This document shows positions 1-14,828 of a stretch of DNA of 34,382 nucleotides, piece by piece. Under the pieces are notes generated by a model that was not told the origin of the DNA, ran no database searches, and was given only the letters and a program-made list of their open reading frames with translations. Origin of the DNA: Devosia sp. Root635 (GTDB lineage: Bacteria; Pseudomonadota; Alphaproteobacteria; Rhizobiales; Devosiaceae); assembly GCF_001427605.1 (NCBI RefSeq), contig NZ_LMGZ01000024.1, forward strand, positions 116,301 through 150,682, written 5' to 3'. Every line of letters starts with the position of its first letter. The first letter of the stretch is position 1. The translations under genes were made by a program, and so were the position numbers.

Positions 1-1
1 G

Positions 2-2328
<2,327 letters not shown>

Positions 2329-2332
<4 letters not shown>

Positions 2333-2385
2333 TGGTGGACAGCGGGCGGCAAGCGGCGAACGAGACCGGGGGAGCGTGCCTGTGA
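2329..2385 (+). other. 18-codon ORF bridging glgP stop and glgB start
   Basis: An ATG ATG start overlaps the glgP stop (ATGA, 2329-2332), and the frame ends in a TGA that overlaps the proposed glgB GTG start (GTGA, 2382-2385). The 18-residue product resembles nothing known and is probably not functional as a peptide. Its geometry suggests ribosomes leaving glgP could re-initiate, cross the 49-base gap and re-initiate again on glgB. The glgB Shine-Dalgarno (GGGGGAG near 2368-2374) lies inside it. It could equally be chance, since ATGA at a stop codon is common in this operon. Confidence 0.3.
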
Positions 2386-4577
2386 GCAAAGAAGACTGGC
2401 AAGCCGATGCGCGGGAAGTGGAGGCGATCATCAGCGGGCGCCACCCCAATCCCTTTGCATTCCTGGGCCTGCATGAGGTTGGCGGGCAATGGGTGCTGCG
2501 GGCCTTCATCCCGCATGCGGAACTGGTATCGGCCTATGCGCTGGATGGGGTGGCGCTCGGCCACCTGATCCCGCGCCATGCCGCCGGCTTCTTCGAGGGC
2601 AAGATCGCCATCGGCAAGCGCCAGCCCATCCGCTATCGCGCCAAGAATGCCGGCGGGGAATGGGATGTGTACGACCCCTACTGCTTCGGGCCGGTGCTGG
2701 GGCCGATGGACGACTACTATATCGGCGAGGGCAACCACCTGCGGCTGTTCGACAAGCTCGGCGCCCACGAGATGGAATTCGAGGGCATCCACGGCACCCA
2801 TTTTGCGGTGTGGGCGCCCAATGCGCAGCGCGTGAGCGTGGTCGGGCCGTTCAACGAATGGGACGGGCGGCGCAACCCGATGCGCAATCGCCTGGAGACC
2901 GGCATCTGGGAAGTGTTCATCCCGGTGCTGGGGACGGGGACGCTGTACAAATACGAAATCGTCGGGCCCGATGGGGTGGTGCAGCCGCTCAAGGCCGATC
3001 CGTTCGCCCGGCAATCCGAACTGCGGCCGCGCACGGCCTCGATCGTGCCCGACCCGACCGAATTCACCTGGACCGACGGCAAATATGTCGAGGAGCGCGC
3101 CACGCGCGACTGGCGGCGCACGCCGATCTCGATCTACGAGGTGCATCTGGGGAGCTGGCGGCGGCGGCCGGATGGCGGCTTCCTGACCTATGACCAGCTT
3201 GCCGAGCAGTTGGTGCCCTATGCGGCGGACATGGGTTATACCCATATCGAGCTATTGCCGATCAGCGAGCATCCGTTCGACCCGAGCTGGGGCTACCAGC
3301 CGACGGGCATGTATGCGCCGACCTCCCGGCATGGCGATCCGGCGGCGTTTGCCCGTTTCGTCAACGCGGCGCATGAGGCGGGGCTGGGGATTATCCTCGA
3401 CTGGGTTCCGGCGCATTTCCCGACCGACGCGCATGGCCTGGCCAATTTCGACGGCACGGCACTCTATGAACATGCCGATCCGCGGCAGGGCTACCACCCT
3501 GACTGGAACACGGCGATCTACAATTTCGGCCGGCGCGAGGTGGTGAGCTTCCTCGTCAACAATGCGCTCTACTGGCTGGAGAAATTCCATATCGACGGGC
3601 TGCGCGTGGATGCGGTGGCCTCGATGCTCTATCTCGATTACTCGCGCCAGCAGGGGCAGTGGGTGCCCAACAAATTCGGCGGCAACCAGAATCTCGAGGC
3701 GGTGGAGTTCCTGCGCAGGGTGAATTCGGAAGCCTATCGGCTGCACCCTGGCACGTTCATGATCGCCGAGGAATCCACATCCTGGCCCGGCGTCAGCCAT
3801 CCGGCCTATACGGGCGGGCTGGGCTTCGGGTTCAAATGGAACATGGGCTTCATGAACGACACGCTGCGTTTCATGAGCCGCGAGCCGGTGCATCGCAAGT
3901 TCCACCACAACGACATGACCTTCGCCACGGTCTATGCCTTCAGCGAGAATTTCGTGCTGCCGCTGAGCCACGACGAGGTGGTGCATGGCAAAGGCTCGCT
4001 GCTGGAAAAGATGCCGGGCGACGACTGGCAGCAGTTTGCCAACCTGCGCGCCTACTACGCGTTCATGTGGGGCTTCCCGGGCAAGAAGCTGCTGTTCATG
4101 GGCCAGGAATTCGCGCAGCGCGATGAATGGGCCGAGGGCAAGTCGCTCGACTGGTACCTGCTCGATGCGGGCATGCATGAGGGTGTGCGGCGGCTGATCG
4201 CCGACCTCAACCTGGCCTATAGGCAATTGCCGGCCTTGCACGAGCGCGACTGCGAGCCGGACGGATTTGAATGGGTGATCGGCAACGATCACGCCAATTC
4301 GGTGTTTGCCTGGCTGCGCAAGGCGCCGGGGAGCGATCCGATCCTGGTGGTATCCAATTTCACGCCGGTTCCGCGCAGCGGCTACAAAATCCCTATGCCG
4401 CTGGCCGGCAAATGGGTGGAACGCATCAATACGGATGCGGGGTGGTATTCCGGATCCAATACCGGAAACCAGGGCGCGGTCGACGCCTATGCCGTCGAGG
4501 GCAGGCACTGGCCGGCGGAAGCGGAGGTCTATCTGCCGCCGCTCTCGACGCTGTACCTGAAATACGAGCCGGCGTGA
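2382..4577 (+). CDS. glgB: 1,4-alpha-glucan branching enzyme
   Basis: Transfers alpha-1,4 chains to form alpha-1,6 branches during glycogen synthesis. The GTG at 2382 is chosen because a GGGGGAG ribosome site sits just upstream and the 731-residue product begins MSKEDWQADAREVEAI, matching family length. An in-frame ATG at 2292 would overlap glgP by 41 bases and add non-family sequence. There are two N-terminal beta-sandwich (CBM48-type) segments, the second around HGTHFAVWAPNAQRVSVVG, then a GH13 barrel. Catalytic residues are visible as D410 (DGLRVDAVAS), E463 (MIAEESTSW) and the transition-state aspartate D531 (LSHDEVVHGKG), each offset by five from E. coli GlgB. A beta-rich C-domain ends the protein. 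It is the second gene of the operon, 54 bases before glgC. Confidence 0.96.
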   Translation: MSKEDWQADAREVEAIISGRHPNPFAFLGLHEVGGQWVLRAFIPHAELVSAYALDGVALGHLIPRHAAGFFEGKIAIGKRQPIRYRAKNAGGEWDVYDPYCFGPVLGPMDDYYIGEGNHLRLFDKLGAHEMEFEGIHGTHFAVWAPNAQRVSVVGPFNEWDGRRNPMRNRLETGIWEVFIPVLGTGTLYKYEIVGPDGVVQPLKADPFARQSELRPRTASIVPDPTEFTWTDGKYVEERATRDWRRTPISIYEVHLGSWRRRPDGGFLTYDQLAEQLVPYAADMGYTHIELLPISEHPFDPSWGYQPTGMYAPTSRHGDPAAFARFVNAAHEAGLGIILDWVPAHFPTDAHGLANFDGTALYEHADPRQGYHPDWNTAIYNFGRREVVSFLVNNALYWLEKFHIDGLRVDAVASMLYLDYSRQQGQWVPNKFGGNQNLEAVEFLRRVNSEAYRLHPGTFMIAEESTSWPGVSHPAYTGGLGFGFKWNMGFMNDTLRFMSREPVHRKFHHNDMTFATVYAFSENFVLPLSHDEVVHGKGSLLEKMPGDDWQQFANLRAYYAFMWGFPGKKLLFMGQEFAQRDEWAEGKSLDWYLLDAGMHEGVRRLIADLNLAYRQLPALHERDCEPDGFEWVIGNDHANSVFAWLRKAPGSDPILVVSNFTPVPRSGYKIPMPLAGKWVERINTDAGWYSGSNTGNQGAVDAYAVEGRHWPAEAEVYLPPLSTLYLKYEPA

Positions 4578-4631
4578 CCGGATGGAGTGAGATACGTCCC
4601 GGAAAACGGGCAGTAGTGGAGGGTTAGAAGA

Positions 4632-5899
4632 ATGGCAGACTACAGAGTACCATCGCCGCTGGCCCGCGAGGCCATGGCCTATGTGCTGGCGGGAGGACGC
4701 GGCACGCGCCTGATGGAACTGACCGACCGACGCGCCAAGCCCGCCGTCTATTTCGGCGGCAAATCCCGCATCATCGACTTCGCGCTCTCCAATGCGATCA
4801 ATTCGGGCATCAGGCGTATTTCGGTGGCGACGCAATACCAGGCGCACAGCCTGATCCGCCACTTGTCGCGCGGATGGAATTTCCTGCGGCCCGAGCGCAA
4901 CGAAAGCTTCGACGTGCTGCCGGCCAGCCAGCGGGTGGCCGAGGACATGTGGTATGCCGGCACGGCCGACGCGGTGTACCAGAACATGGACATTATCGAG
5001 GATTACGGCGCGCGCTATATCGTCATCCTGGCGGGCGACCACATCTACAAGATGGACTATGAAATCATGCTGCGGCAGCACGTCGATACGGGCGCCGACG
5101 TGACCATCGGGTGCCTCGAGGTGCCGCGCATGGAGGCCGTTGGCTTTGGCGTGATGCATGTCGATGGGCGCGACCGGGTGATCGACTTCGTCGAGAAGCC
5201 CAAGGACCCGCCGGCCATTCCGGACAAGCCGGACACGGCTTTGGCGTCGATGGGCATCTATGTGTTCGAGACGCGGTTCCTGATGGAGCAGTTGCGCCGC
5301 GACGCGGCGACGGAGGGCTCCAGCCGCGACTTCGGCAAGGACATCATCCCCTATATCGTCAAGAACGGCACGGCCTGGGCGCATCGCTTCACGCGAAGCT
5401 GCGTGCGCTCGTCCAAGGAAGACGTGGCCTATTGGCGCGACGTGGGCACGATCGACGCCTATTGGAAGGCCTCGATCGACCTGACCGACATCGAGCCGCA
5501 GCTCGATCTCTATGACCGCGACTGGCCGATCTGGACCTATGCGGAAATCACCCCGCCGGCCAAGTTCGTGCACGATTTCGACGGGCGGCGCGGCTCGGCG
5601 GTCAATTCGCTGGTTTCGGGCGACTGCATCATCTCGGGTGGGCACCTGCAGCGGACTCTGCTCTCGACCGGCTCGCGCGTGCATTCCTATTCGGTACTCG
5701 ATGAGGCGGTGGTGCTGCCCTATTGCGATATCGGGCGGAATGCACGGCTCAAGAAGGTGGTGATCGACCGCGGCGTCAACATCCCGGAAGGGCTGGTGGT
5801 GGGCGAGGATCCCGAATTCGACGCCAAGTGGTTCCGGCGGACCGATGACGGGGTGACGCTGATCACCCAGGCGATGATCAACAAATATCTGGCGGGCCG

Positions 5900-5903
<4 letters not shown>
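4632..5903 (+). CDS. glgC: Glucose-1-phosphate adenylyltransferase (ADP-glucose pyrophosphorylase)
   Basis: Makes ADP-glucose from ATP and glucose-1-phosphate, the committed and allosterically controlled step of bacterial glycogen synthesis. The ATG has a strong GGAGGG site 8 bases upstream (4618-4623). The 423-residue product is full length. The nucleotidyltransferase signature GGRGTRL is at residues 21-27, followed by [15 protein letters not shown], the metal/ATP region [10 protein letters not shown] (134-143) and the glucose-1-phosphate motif FVEKP. A C-terminal left-handed beta-helix is suggested by [34 protein letters not shown]. Members of this alphaproteobacterial type are usually activated by fructose-6-phosphate and pyruvate, which is family knowledge not visible here. 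The stop overlaps the glgA start by four bases (ATGA), indicating translational coupling. Confidence 0.97.
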
Positions 5904-8978
<3,075 letters not shown>

Positions 8979-8991
8979 CATCGGAAGACAA

Positions 8992-10989
8992 ATGAAACCC
9001 ATGCTGGTCCCCAATGGGGGCAGTATCACGCATCTTGGCGCCACGGTGACCGAGGCGGGTGTGAATTTCGCCGTTTACTCGGAAAGCGCCACCAAGATCT
9101 GGGTGTCGATCTATGACGAGCAGGACCAGGAAACGGGCCGGTTCGAGCTGGATGTCCACCAGGACCATATCCGCGCCGGGCTGATTTCGGGCCTGGGTGC
9201 CGGCACGCGCTATGGGTTGCGGGCCGACGGGCCTTATGATCCGGACCAGGGCTATTTCTTCGATCCGATGAAGCTGCTGGTCGATCCCTATGCCAAACGC
9301 CTCGACCGGGTGTTCGTGCGTTCGCCGCGGCTGCGGCTGGATCGGGCCGAGGCGGTGGATACGGCGCCGCTGATCCCCAAGGCCATCGTGGGGGATATGG
9401 GCAACGAGAACATCCTGCCGCGCAAGAAGGCGCCGGGGCTGTTCTACGAAATGAATGTGCGCGGCTATACGATGCGCCATCCCAGCGTGCAGGGGCCGCT
9501 GCGCGGCACCATCGCGGGCCTGACGACGCAGCGGGTGATCGACCACCTGAAATATATCGGGGTCGATACGCTGCAACTGATGCCGACGGCGGCCTGGATC
9601 GACGAGGGGCACCTGCCGGTGCTGGGGCTGACCAATGCCTGGGGCTACAACCCGGTGGCCTATTCGGCCATCGATCCACGGCTGGCGCCGCGTGGGCCGC
9701 AGGAATTGCGCAACATGACCGATCTCTACCGCAAGAACGGTATCTCGGTGATCCTCGACGTGGTCTACAACCATACCGGCGAGAGCGACGCCAATGGGCC
9801 GATGCTGAGCCTGATGGGGCTCGATGCCAAGACCTATTACCGCTTCGTCGAGGTCGACGGCAAGCAGCACCTGGTCAACGATACCGGTACCGGCAATACG
9901 CTGCGCTGCGACCATCCCGCCACCCAGCGACTGGTGATCGACTCGCTGCGCTACTGGGTCGAGGAGATGGGCGTTTCAGGGTTCCGTTTCGACCTGGCGA
10001 CGGTGCTGGGGCGCGATCCGGGGTTCAATCCCAATGCGGTCATGCTGGAAAAGATCAAGGCCGACCCGGTGCTGAGCAAGTGCATTCTGGTCGCCGAGCC
10101 CTGGGATCCGGGCCCGGGCGGCTATGCACTGGGGCAGTTCGGCAAGGAATTCAAGGAGCACAACGACACTTATCGCGACGAGGTGCGTGAATTCTGGCGC
10201 GGCGAGGACGGCAAGATCGGCGCGCTGGCGGGCAAGGTGGCCGGTTCGGCCGAAATCTTCGACTTCGCCGGGCGCAAGCCGAGTGCCGGGGTGAACCTGC
10301 TGGCGGTGCATGACGGGTTCACGCTGCGCGACCTGGTCAGCTATCACGACAAGCATAACGAGGCGAATGGCGAGGGCAACCGCGACGGGCACAATCACAA
10401 TGCCTCGTGGAATTGCGGCGCCGAGGGGGAAACGGACGATCCCGCCATCAACGCGGCGCGCAAGCGCGACGTACGGGCGCTGCTGGCGACATTGTTCCTG
10501 TCGCGCGGTGTGCCGCTGCTGCAGCAGGGCGACGAGATGTTCCGCACCCAGCAGGGCAACAACAATGCCTATGCGCAGGACAATGACATTACCTGGCTGG
10601 ACTGGGAAAATGGCGATGGCGACCTGGTGGATTTCGTCGCCGCGATCCACAAATTCCGCAAGGAGCATGTGGCGCTGACGCATGACCATTTCCTCTCCGG
10701 GCAGGAGAAGAACGGCGTTCGAGACGTCACCTGGCTGCATCCGGACGGCCGCGAAATGACCGAGGGCGACTGGGGCTATTCCGGCGCTTCGGTGCTGGGC
10801 ATGTACCTGACGCATAGGGATGACGAGGTGCTGGTGTGGTTTAACCGGCGCACCGAGCCGGTGGTGGCGCGGCTGCCGGAGGGCGAATGGCAGGTGGGAA
10901 TACTCTCGGACAATACCAGCAGTGTTGTGCTGTCGGAGGGTACGGCGACGCTGACATCGCGGTCGGTAGTGGCGCTGGTGCGCCACTGA
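8992..10989 (+). CDS. glgX: Glycogen debranching enzyme GlgX
   Basis: Hydrolyses alpha-1,6 branches of phosphorylase-trimmed glycogen. The ATG at 8992 has GGAAG at 8982-8986 and gives 665 residues, near the family norm. An earlier in-frame ATG at 8863 would overlap pgm by 116 bases and add a Ser/Pro/Gly-rich stretch that is only the pgm sequence out of frame. The N-terminal CBM48-like domain includes GVNFAVYSESATKIW. GH13 catalytic residues are D334 (GFRFDLA), E369 (LVAEPWD) and D441 (AVHDGFTLRD), and the isoamylase/GlgX hallmark NGEGNRDGHNHNASWNCG follows. As last gene of the operon it complements glgP in degradation. A TreX-like role is a less likely alternative. Confidence 0.94.
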   Translation: MKPMLVPNGGSITHLGATVTEAGVNFAVYSESATKIWVSIYDEQDQETGRFELDVHQDHIRAGLISGLGAGTRYGLRADGPYDPDQGYFFDPMKLLVDPYAKRLDRVFVRSPRLRLDRAEAVDTAPLIPKAIVGDMGNENILPRKKAPGLFYEMNVRGYTMRHPSVQGPLRGTIAGLTTQRVIDHLKYIGVDTLQLMPTAAWIDEGHLPVLGLTNAWGYNPVAYSAIDPRLAPRGPQELRNMTDLYRKNGISVILDVVYNHTGESDANGPMLSLMGLDAKTYYRFVEVDGKQHLVNDTGTGNTLRCDHPATQRLVIDSLRYWVEEMGVSGFRFDLATVLGRDPGFNPNAVMLEKIKADPVLSKCILVAEPWDPGPGGYALGQFGKEFKEHNDTYRDEVREFWRGEDGKIGALAGKVAGSAEIFDFAGRKPSAGVNLLAVHDGFTLRDLVSYHDKHNEANGEGNRDGHNHNASWNCGAEGETDDPAINAARKRDVRALLATLFLSRGVPLLQQGDEMFRTQQGNNNAYAQDNDITWLDWENGDGDLVDFVAAIHKFRKEHVALTHDHFLSGQEKNGVRDVTWLHPDGREMTEGDWGYSGASVLGMYLTHRDDEVLVWFNRRTEPVVARLPEGEWQVGILSDNTSSVVLSEGTATLTSRSVVALVRH

Positions 10990-11045
10990 CAGCTTCTGGC
11001 AGCAGGCCGGGCTAGCAAGGGTCTTCCATAGTGGAGACCCGAAAT

Positions 11046-11423
11046 ATGCAGTTTGCCTCTGTCCGCCTGGTTACCAAGCAGCTCGATGCCTTGGTCGATT
11101 TCTATTCGGCGCTGACGGGCGCCCAAGCCAATCGGCCTGCGCCGCCCTTTGCCGAATTTCGCCTGACTGGAGCAACGCTGGCCATTTCCGATGAATCGGT
11201 CATCGCCCAGTTCAACGCCGGCGCCGCTGTGGCTGGCGCCAATCGGTCGGCGCTGATCGAGTTTCAGGTGGACGATGTATCCGCCGTGGCGCAGCGCCTG
11301 CCGGAGGGAACGCGGGTGGTGATGCCGCCGACCACGATGCCCTGGCGTAACCTGTCCATGCTGATCCATGACCCGGACGGCAATGTGATCAATATCTTCT
11401 CGCGGCCGGCAAGCCTGCAATAG
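11046..11423 (+). CDS. VOC superfamily (glyoxalase/bleomycin-resistance fold) protein
   Basis: A small single-domain protein of 125 residues with the beta-alpha-beta-beta-beta pattern of vicinal oxygen chelate proteins. The N-terminal strand and helix read FASVRLVTKQLDALVDFYSAL, and the C-terminal module ends IHDPDGNVINIF, the usual VOC closing motif with the metal-ligand region. The ATG at 11046 is preferred over a GTG at 11031 because GGAG at 11032-11035 lies at usable spacing. Substrate cannot be told. It lies 56 bases after glgX and could be read through from the glycogen operon, but no functional link is evident. A palindromic repeat separates it from convergent ureG. Confidence 0.8.
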   Translation: MQFASVRLVTKQLDALVDFYSALTGAQANRPAPPFAEFRLTGATLAISDESVIAQFNAGAAVAGANRSALIEFQVDDVSAVAQRLPEGTRVVMPPTTMPWRNLSMLIHDPDGNVINIFSRPASLQ

Positions 11424-11455
11424 ACCGCGTGCCTACTGGGTGAGGTGGGGAAGGC

Positions 11456-11513
11456 CCCCTCACCCGGCCTGCGGCCGACCTCTCCCCCAAAGGGAGAGGT
11501 GAGGCTGCGCCTC
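11456..11513. repeat. Intergenic palindromic repeat between VOC gene and ureG
   Basis: C- and G-rich element containing CCCCCTCACCCGGCCTGCGG and a perfect 9-bp stem ACCTCTCCC/GGGAGAGGT (11478-11486 and 11492-11500, loop CCAAA). It sits between convergent genes, where it could act as a bidirectional transcription end. It shares the CCCCTCACCCGG block with the element at 32791-32938, so it appears to be a dispersed extragenic repeat. No mobility genes are present. Confidence 0.75.
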
Positions 11514-11515
11514 GG

Positions 11516-12148
11516 TTATTCCGCCGCCTGCGTATCCACGAAACCGCCGGCGCGTTCGATATAGGCAATGATCTTGTCGAGGCTTTCGCGGCGGAGCAGG
11601 TCGGTGAAGATGTAGGGCCGGCCCTCGCGCACCTTCTGCGTGTCGCTTTCCATCACGTCGAGGCTGGCGCCGACATAGGGGGCCAGGTCGGTATGGGTGA
11701 TGACCAGCAGGTCCGATCTCGATATGGCGGGGCCGCCCTTGCGGGGGATTTTTTCGCCCTGGGCGACGGAGATGACATAGATGGTCAGGTCGGCCAGATC
11801 GGGCGAGAAGGTGGCAGCGAGATTGTCGCCGCCGCTTTCGATCAGGATGATGTCGAGATCGGGGAATTTGCGGTTGAGATCGTCGATGGCAGCGAGATTG
11901 AGCGAGGCGTCCTCGCGAATGGCCGTGTGGGGGCAGCCGCCGGTTTCGACGCCGACGATGCGGTCTTCGGCAATGGCCTGAGCGCGGGCGAGGATCAGGG
12001 CGTCCTCGCGGGTATAGATGTCGTTGGTGACGACGGCCATGGAATAGCGGTCGCGCATGGCCTTGAGCAGCATTTCGCAGAGAGTCGTCTTGCCGGAGCC
12101 GACGGGGCCGCCAATGCCGATCCTCAAAGGTCCATTCATGGAATTCAT
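11516..12148 (-). CDS. ureG: Urease accessory GTPase UreG
   Basis: SIMIBI-class GTPase that delivers nickel to apo-urease with UreE, UreF and UreD. The 210-residue protein starts [14 protein letters not shown]. The P-loop GGPVGSGKT is at residues 13-21, and the nickel-binding Cys72-Pro73-His74 lies in [17 protein letters not shown], at the same numbering as the Klebsiella protein. Other markers are [27 protein letters not shown], and [18 protein letters not shown]. The start at 12148 is preferred because GAGG lies upstream and it overlaps the previous stop as ATGA; an internal ATG at 12139 is possible. There is no His-rich N-terminus. It is last in the urease cluster, and its immediate upstream partner is a DUF3995 gene instead of ureF. 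Confidence 0.97.
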   Translation of the reverse strand: MNSMNGPLRIGIGGPVGSGKTTLCEMLLKAMRDRYSMAVVTNDIYTREDALILARAQAIAEDRIVGVETGGCPHTAIREDASLNLAAIDDLNRKFPDLDIILIESGGDNLAATFSPDLADLTIYVISVAQGEKIPRKGGPAISRSDLLVITHTDLAPYVGASLDVMESDTQKVREGRPYIFTDLLRRESLDKIIAYIERAGGFVDTQAAE

Positions 12149-12576
12149 AGCAGCCTCAGGATGACAAGGGCGAGGAAGCCGGCGCCCAGAAACAGGCAGA
12201 GCGGGGAATAGACGCGGGCGTCGTTGAGCCGGAAATTGGGCTCGGGGGTTTTTTCGGCCCACCAGGGCGTGTAGCCGATGATGCCGCGGGCGAGGAATAT
12301 GGCGGCGAGGGGCAGGCCTAGCAGGCTCAGGGGCAGGCCGCCGCTGTCGTGATCGGCCAGCGCCAGGGCGATGATGCCGGCGGCCAGCGTTGCCACGGCG
12401 ACGGCGAAGGAGGCCAGGCGCGGCGGCATGCGCTCGATATCCTTGAAGCCGACCACCGTCTGGGCCAGCAGCTTTTCGCCGCGGATAGGCCAGGTGCGGC
12501 CGATGGACCAGAGGAAATGCGCCGTGGCCACGGCGAGCAGGGCGATGAACATGAAGGCGGCGATGAGCATGCTCAT
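12145..12576 (-). CDS. DUF3995-type membrane protein embedded between ureF and ureG
   Basis: A 143-residue protein with about four predicted membrane helices (roughly residues 3-24, 53-74, 80-100, 122-142) and a Trp-rich first loop, [18 protein letters not shown], which resembles the DUF3995 family. The start at 12576 overlaps the ureF stop as ATGA, and its own stop overlaps the ureG start as ATGA, so it is translationally coupled on both sides. Function is unknown. Context allows a role in nickel or urease biology, or it may be a passenger. It is not a recognisable HupE/UreJ nickel permease: that family's His-rich motif was not seen. The fold assignment is from pattern recognition only. Confidence 0.75.
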   Translation of the reverse strand: MSMLIAAFMFIALLAVATAHFLWSIGRTWPIRGEKLLAQTVVGFKDIERMPPRLASFAVAVATLAAGIIALALADHDSGGLPLSLLGLPLAAIFLARGIIGYTPWWAEKTPEPNFRLNDARVYSPLCLFLGAGFLALVILRLL

Positions 12577-13235
12577 GAGCGGAAGATTCTCGTGCTGAGG
12601 GTTTCGTGGGCCATCTGGGCAATATCGGCCGCGTAGGCCACGCCGCCAATATCGTCCAGTGCGGCATGCTGGCACAGCGCGGCCGCAGAGGCTATGGCCG
12701 GCTCCAGCGCGGCGATGATGGCCAGGCCATCGGACTGGCCGATGGGCACGAGGCGCACGGCGACCGAGACCTGGCCGTGGATGGCCGACGTGACATAGGC
12801 CAGCAGCGCCGCATCGAGCGCGATGGCATGGCCGGCGGCGATGGCGCCGACGGCAATGGGGTAGGGGCAGGGCTGGGGCAGGTTGGCGAGGACCGGAGTC
12901 GGCCAGGCACGGGCGGCGGCGGCAAAGGCCGATCCGGTGATGGTGGTTTCGTCATGGCGTTCGCGGGCGGGAGTCAGGGCCAGGCATAGGTCGGCGAGGT
13001 CGCGCAGGGTGGCGGGATCGTTGGCGGCAGCGTGGGCGTGGGCGAAGAGGATGGCGTCGGTGCGCAGGCCACCGTGATGCAGCATGCCCTCGATCCAGGC
13101 CTGTGTCGTAGTGCGGTCATGCACCGCGCCTGATGCGATGGCGGTTTCGAGACCGGCGGACCAGGCGAAGGCGCCGACGGGAAAGGCAGGGGACAGCCAG
13201 GTCAGCAGCTTTTGCAGGTCGCGGTTTTCGGTCAT
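12573..13235 (-). CDS. ureF: Urease accessory protein UreF
   Basis: Cytoplasmic, all-helical accessory protein that bridges UreD and UreG in the urease activation complex and regulates UreG GTPase. The 220-residue product has the typical N-terminus [24 protein letters not shown], a glycine/alanine-rich middle ([19 protein letters not shown]) and a C-terminal [11 protein letters not shown] resembling the family's conserved end. Its ATG overlaps the ureE stop as ATGA, and its stop overlaps the following DUF3995 gene the same way. It is encoded in the run ureE-ureF-DUF3995-ureG. Confidence 0.95.
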   Translation of the reverse strand: MTENRDLQKLLTWLSPAFPVGAFAWSAGLETAIASGAVHDRTTTQAWIEGMLHHGGLRTDAILFAHAHAAANDPATLRDLADLCLALTPARERHDETTITGSAFAAAARAWPTPVLANLPQPCPYPIAVGAIAAGHAIALDAALLAYVTSAIHGQVSVAVRLVPIGQSDGLAIIAALEPAIASAAALCQHAALDDIGGVAYAADIAQMAHETLSTRIFRS

Positions 13236-13696
13236 CGCGCCAGCAAAGCGTGGTTGGCATCGCCATGGCTGTGATAGGCGCCGTGTTCGGCGAAGAACGG
13301 CTCGGTGACATTGCTCACCGTGGCGCCGAGGCCTTCGAGCATGGCCCTGAGGACGTGGTCGCGCTTGATGAGGATGCGGCTTTCTTCGAGCTGGGCCGAG
13401 GTGTGGCGGTTGCCGATGTGCCAGGCGAGGCGGACGAGGTGGGCGGTGTCGCGGGCGCGGATTTCGTAGAGCAGTTCGTCGGCGGCGATGATGCCGGCGA
13501 GGCGCCCGTCTTCCAGCTCCAGGGCGCTGCCATGGTCCAGCGTCACGGTCTGGGGGAAATCCACCAGCACCTCCTCGCCATGGCTGAGGCGCAGCAGCTT
13601 GCGGCGCAGGCGGCGCTCGGTGTGTTCAAGGGTGACGGTATCGAAGGGGAGGCCGCGGCCATGGCCGGGCGGCAGCAGGGAGACGACGCGAAGCAT
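13232..13696 (-). CDS. ureE: Urease accessory nickel chaperone UreE
   Basis: Dimeric metallochaperone that supplies nickel to the UreDFG complex. The 154-residue product has an N-terminal beta domain ([22 protein letters not shown]) and a C-terminal ferredoxin-like metal domain with LAWHIGNRH, where H93 corresponds to the conserved dimer-interface nickel ligand (H96 in Klebsiella). The tail is only modestly His-rich (H138, H142, H144, H149) and lacks a long polyhistidine run. It starts the tightly coupled ureE-ureF-DUF3995-ureG group. A membrane-protein gene lies 25 bases upstream. Confidence 0.95.
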   Translation of the reverse strand: MLRVVSLLPPGHGRGLPFDTVTLEHTERRLRRKLLRLSHGEEVLVDFPQTVTLDHGSALELEDGRLAGIIAADELLYEIRARDTAHLVRLAWHIGNRHTSAQLEESRILIKRDHVLRAMLEGLGATVSNVTEPFFAEHGAYHSHGDANHALLAR

Positions 13697-13721
13697 GGGG
13701 CTCAGGATGGCTGGGGTCCGA

Positions 13722-14309
13722 TCAGGTCACCGTATAGAAAAACCGGCCGATCCAATAGGCCTGATAGGCCAGATGCAGCAGTACGGCGGCCAGGTGGACG
13801 CGGCGGTCAGCCCAGCGGATGGCTATGGCGCAGAGGATGAGACCGAGGGGCACCTGGATGAAATAGTCTGCCCCGAAGCGCTCCCAATAGGCCTCGCCCT
13901 TGATCAGCGTATCGATGGTGTCGAGCAGGAAAGTCGCGCCGAAAAGCCCGAAGAACCAGACACGGCGCTTGAGGAAGAAATCCTCGTAGCCGTCGTATTC
14001 GGCGATGTTGTCGGGCGACAGCAAAGCGGCGAGGAGGAACAGGGCCACCGCGTAGAGGACGATGAATAGCGTGATGGCGAAGGTCCAGTGTTCCAGGCGG
14101 AACAGGGCGAACTGCCACCACCAGAACAGCACCAGTTCGACCAGGATGGAGGCGATCCACAGCAGGTGAATGGAAGATATGCGGGCGCGATGCGGATGCT
14201 GGATCAGGCCGGCGACCGTCATCAGCAGCCTGGTGATGCCCAGGCCGACAATCATGCCCATGACGATGCGGACATGGGGGAAGAGTTCGGCGGGGGACAT
14301 CTGATCCAT
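13722..14309 (-). CDS. Six-helix membrane protein of unknown function in the urease locus
   Basis: Not recognised. The 195-residue protein shows six likely membrane helices, roughly residues 13-34, 45-66, 72-94, 113-133, 143-160 and 163-185, with Trp/Tyr-rich interfaces such as LVLFWWWQFALF and AYWIGRFFYT. A short acidic loop with SPDNIAEYDGYEDF joins helices 3 and 4. The ATG at 14309 has GGAG five bases upstream; a GTG at 14354 in the same frame lacks one. No nickel-transporter signature (HX4DH) is visible. It is co-directional with ureC and ureE and only 25 bases from ureE, so likely on the same transcript. Confidence 0.75.
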   Translation of the reverse strand: MDQMSPAELFPHVRIVMGMIVGLGITRLLMTVAGLIQHPHRARISSIHLLWIASILVELVLFWWWQFALFRLEHWTFAITLFIVLYAVALFLLAALLSPDNIAEYDGYEDFFLKRRVWFFGLFGATFLLDTIDTLIKGEAYWERFGADYFIQVPLGLILCAIAIRWADRRVHLAAVLLHLAYQAYWIGRFFYTVT

Positions 14310-14369
14310 GGTCGCTCCAGTGGTCGCGTTTCCGAACCGCAAAACCGCAGCCACGTTTGCTGGAACCGC

Positions 14370-14753
14370 TCAGGGCGTGTTGTTCACTTCGCTGCAGGCA
14401 AGCACGGGCTCGGCATCCTCGCCAAGGGTGGCGTCATAGAGGCTGGCCTCGGCGCCCTTGGACCACCAAATCCACTGGCCCGAGGCATAGCGCACGCCGG
14501 AGCCCGAGATGAGGGAGACGAAGATCAGCGGCTCGGGCTGCTCGGCGATGGGCACCAGAGCGAGGAAATTGGGCGCCGCATTGATGTAGGTGACGGTAAC
14601 CGGTGCCTCGGTCGCGCAGTCATAGACCATGGTGCGGCGTTCGAAATCGGACTGGGCGCCGAGCTGGATCTGTAGGGAGGTTTCCACCGCGTGGGACGCG
14701 GTGGGCGCCAGCAGGGCGGTGGCGAGGACGGCGGCAAGAATGGGCTTTGTCAT
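14370..14753 (-). CDS. Secreted MliC-like C-type lysozyme inhibitor domain protein
   Basis: A 127-residue exported protein. The signal peptide MTKPILAAVLATALLAPTA-SHA is followed by a domain resembling MliC/PliC inhibitors: a Cys in VYDCATEAPVTVTYINA, then the diagnostic stretch SGSGVRYASGQWIWWSK-GAEASLY, and a second Cys in VLACSEVN that probably forms the disulfide. There is no lipobox Cys at the signal cleavage site, so it is likely periplasmic and soluble. The ATG at 14753 has GGAGG five bases upstream, which rejects an upstream in-frame start at 14822. In the family the protein blocks host or environmental lysozyme. Its position inside the urease locus is unusual and a functional link is not evident. 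Confidence 0.75.
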   Translation of the reverse strand: MTKPILAAVLATALLAPTASHAVETSLQIQLGAQSDFERRTMVYDCATEAPVTVTYINAAPNFLALVPIAEQPEPLIFVSLISGSGVRYASGQWIWWSKGAEASLYDATLGEDAEPVLACSEVNNTP

Positions 14754-14828
14754 GGGGACCTCCGTTTGGGTTGCGCCATGATGCCGCCGTGGCGCGGCGG
14801 AAATTGGGTCGCTGGCCACCAATGCCGA

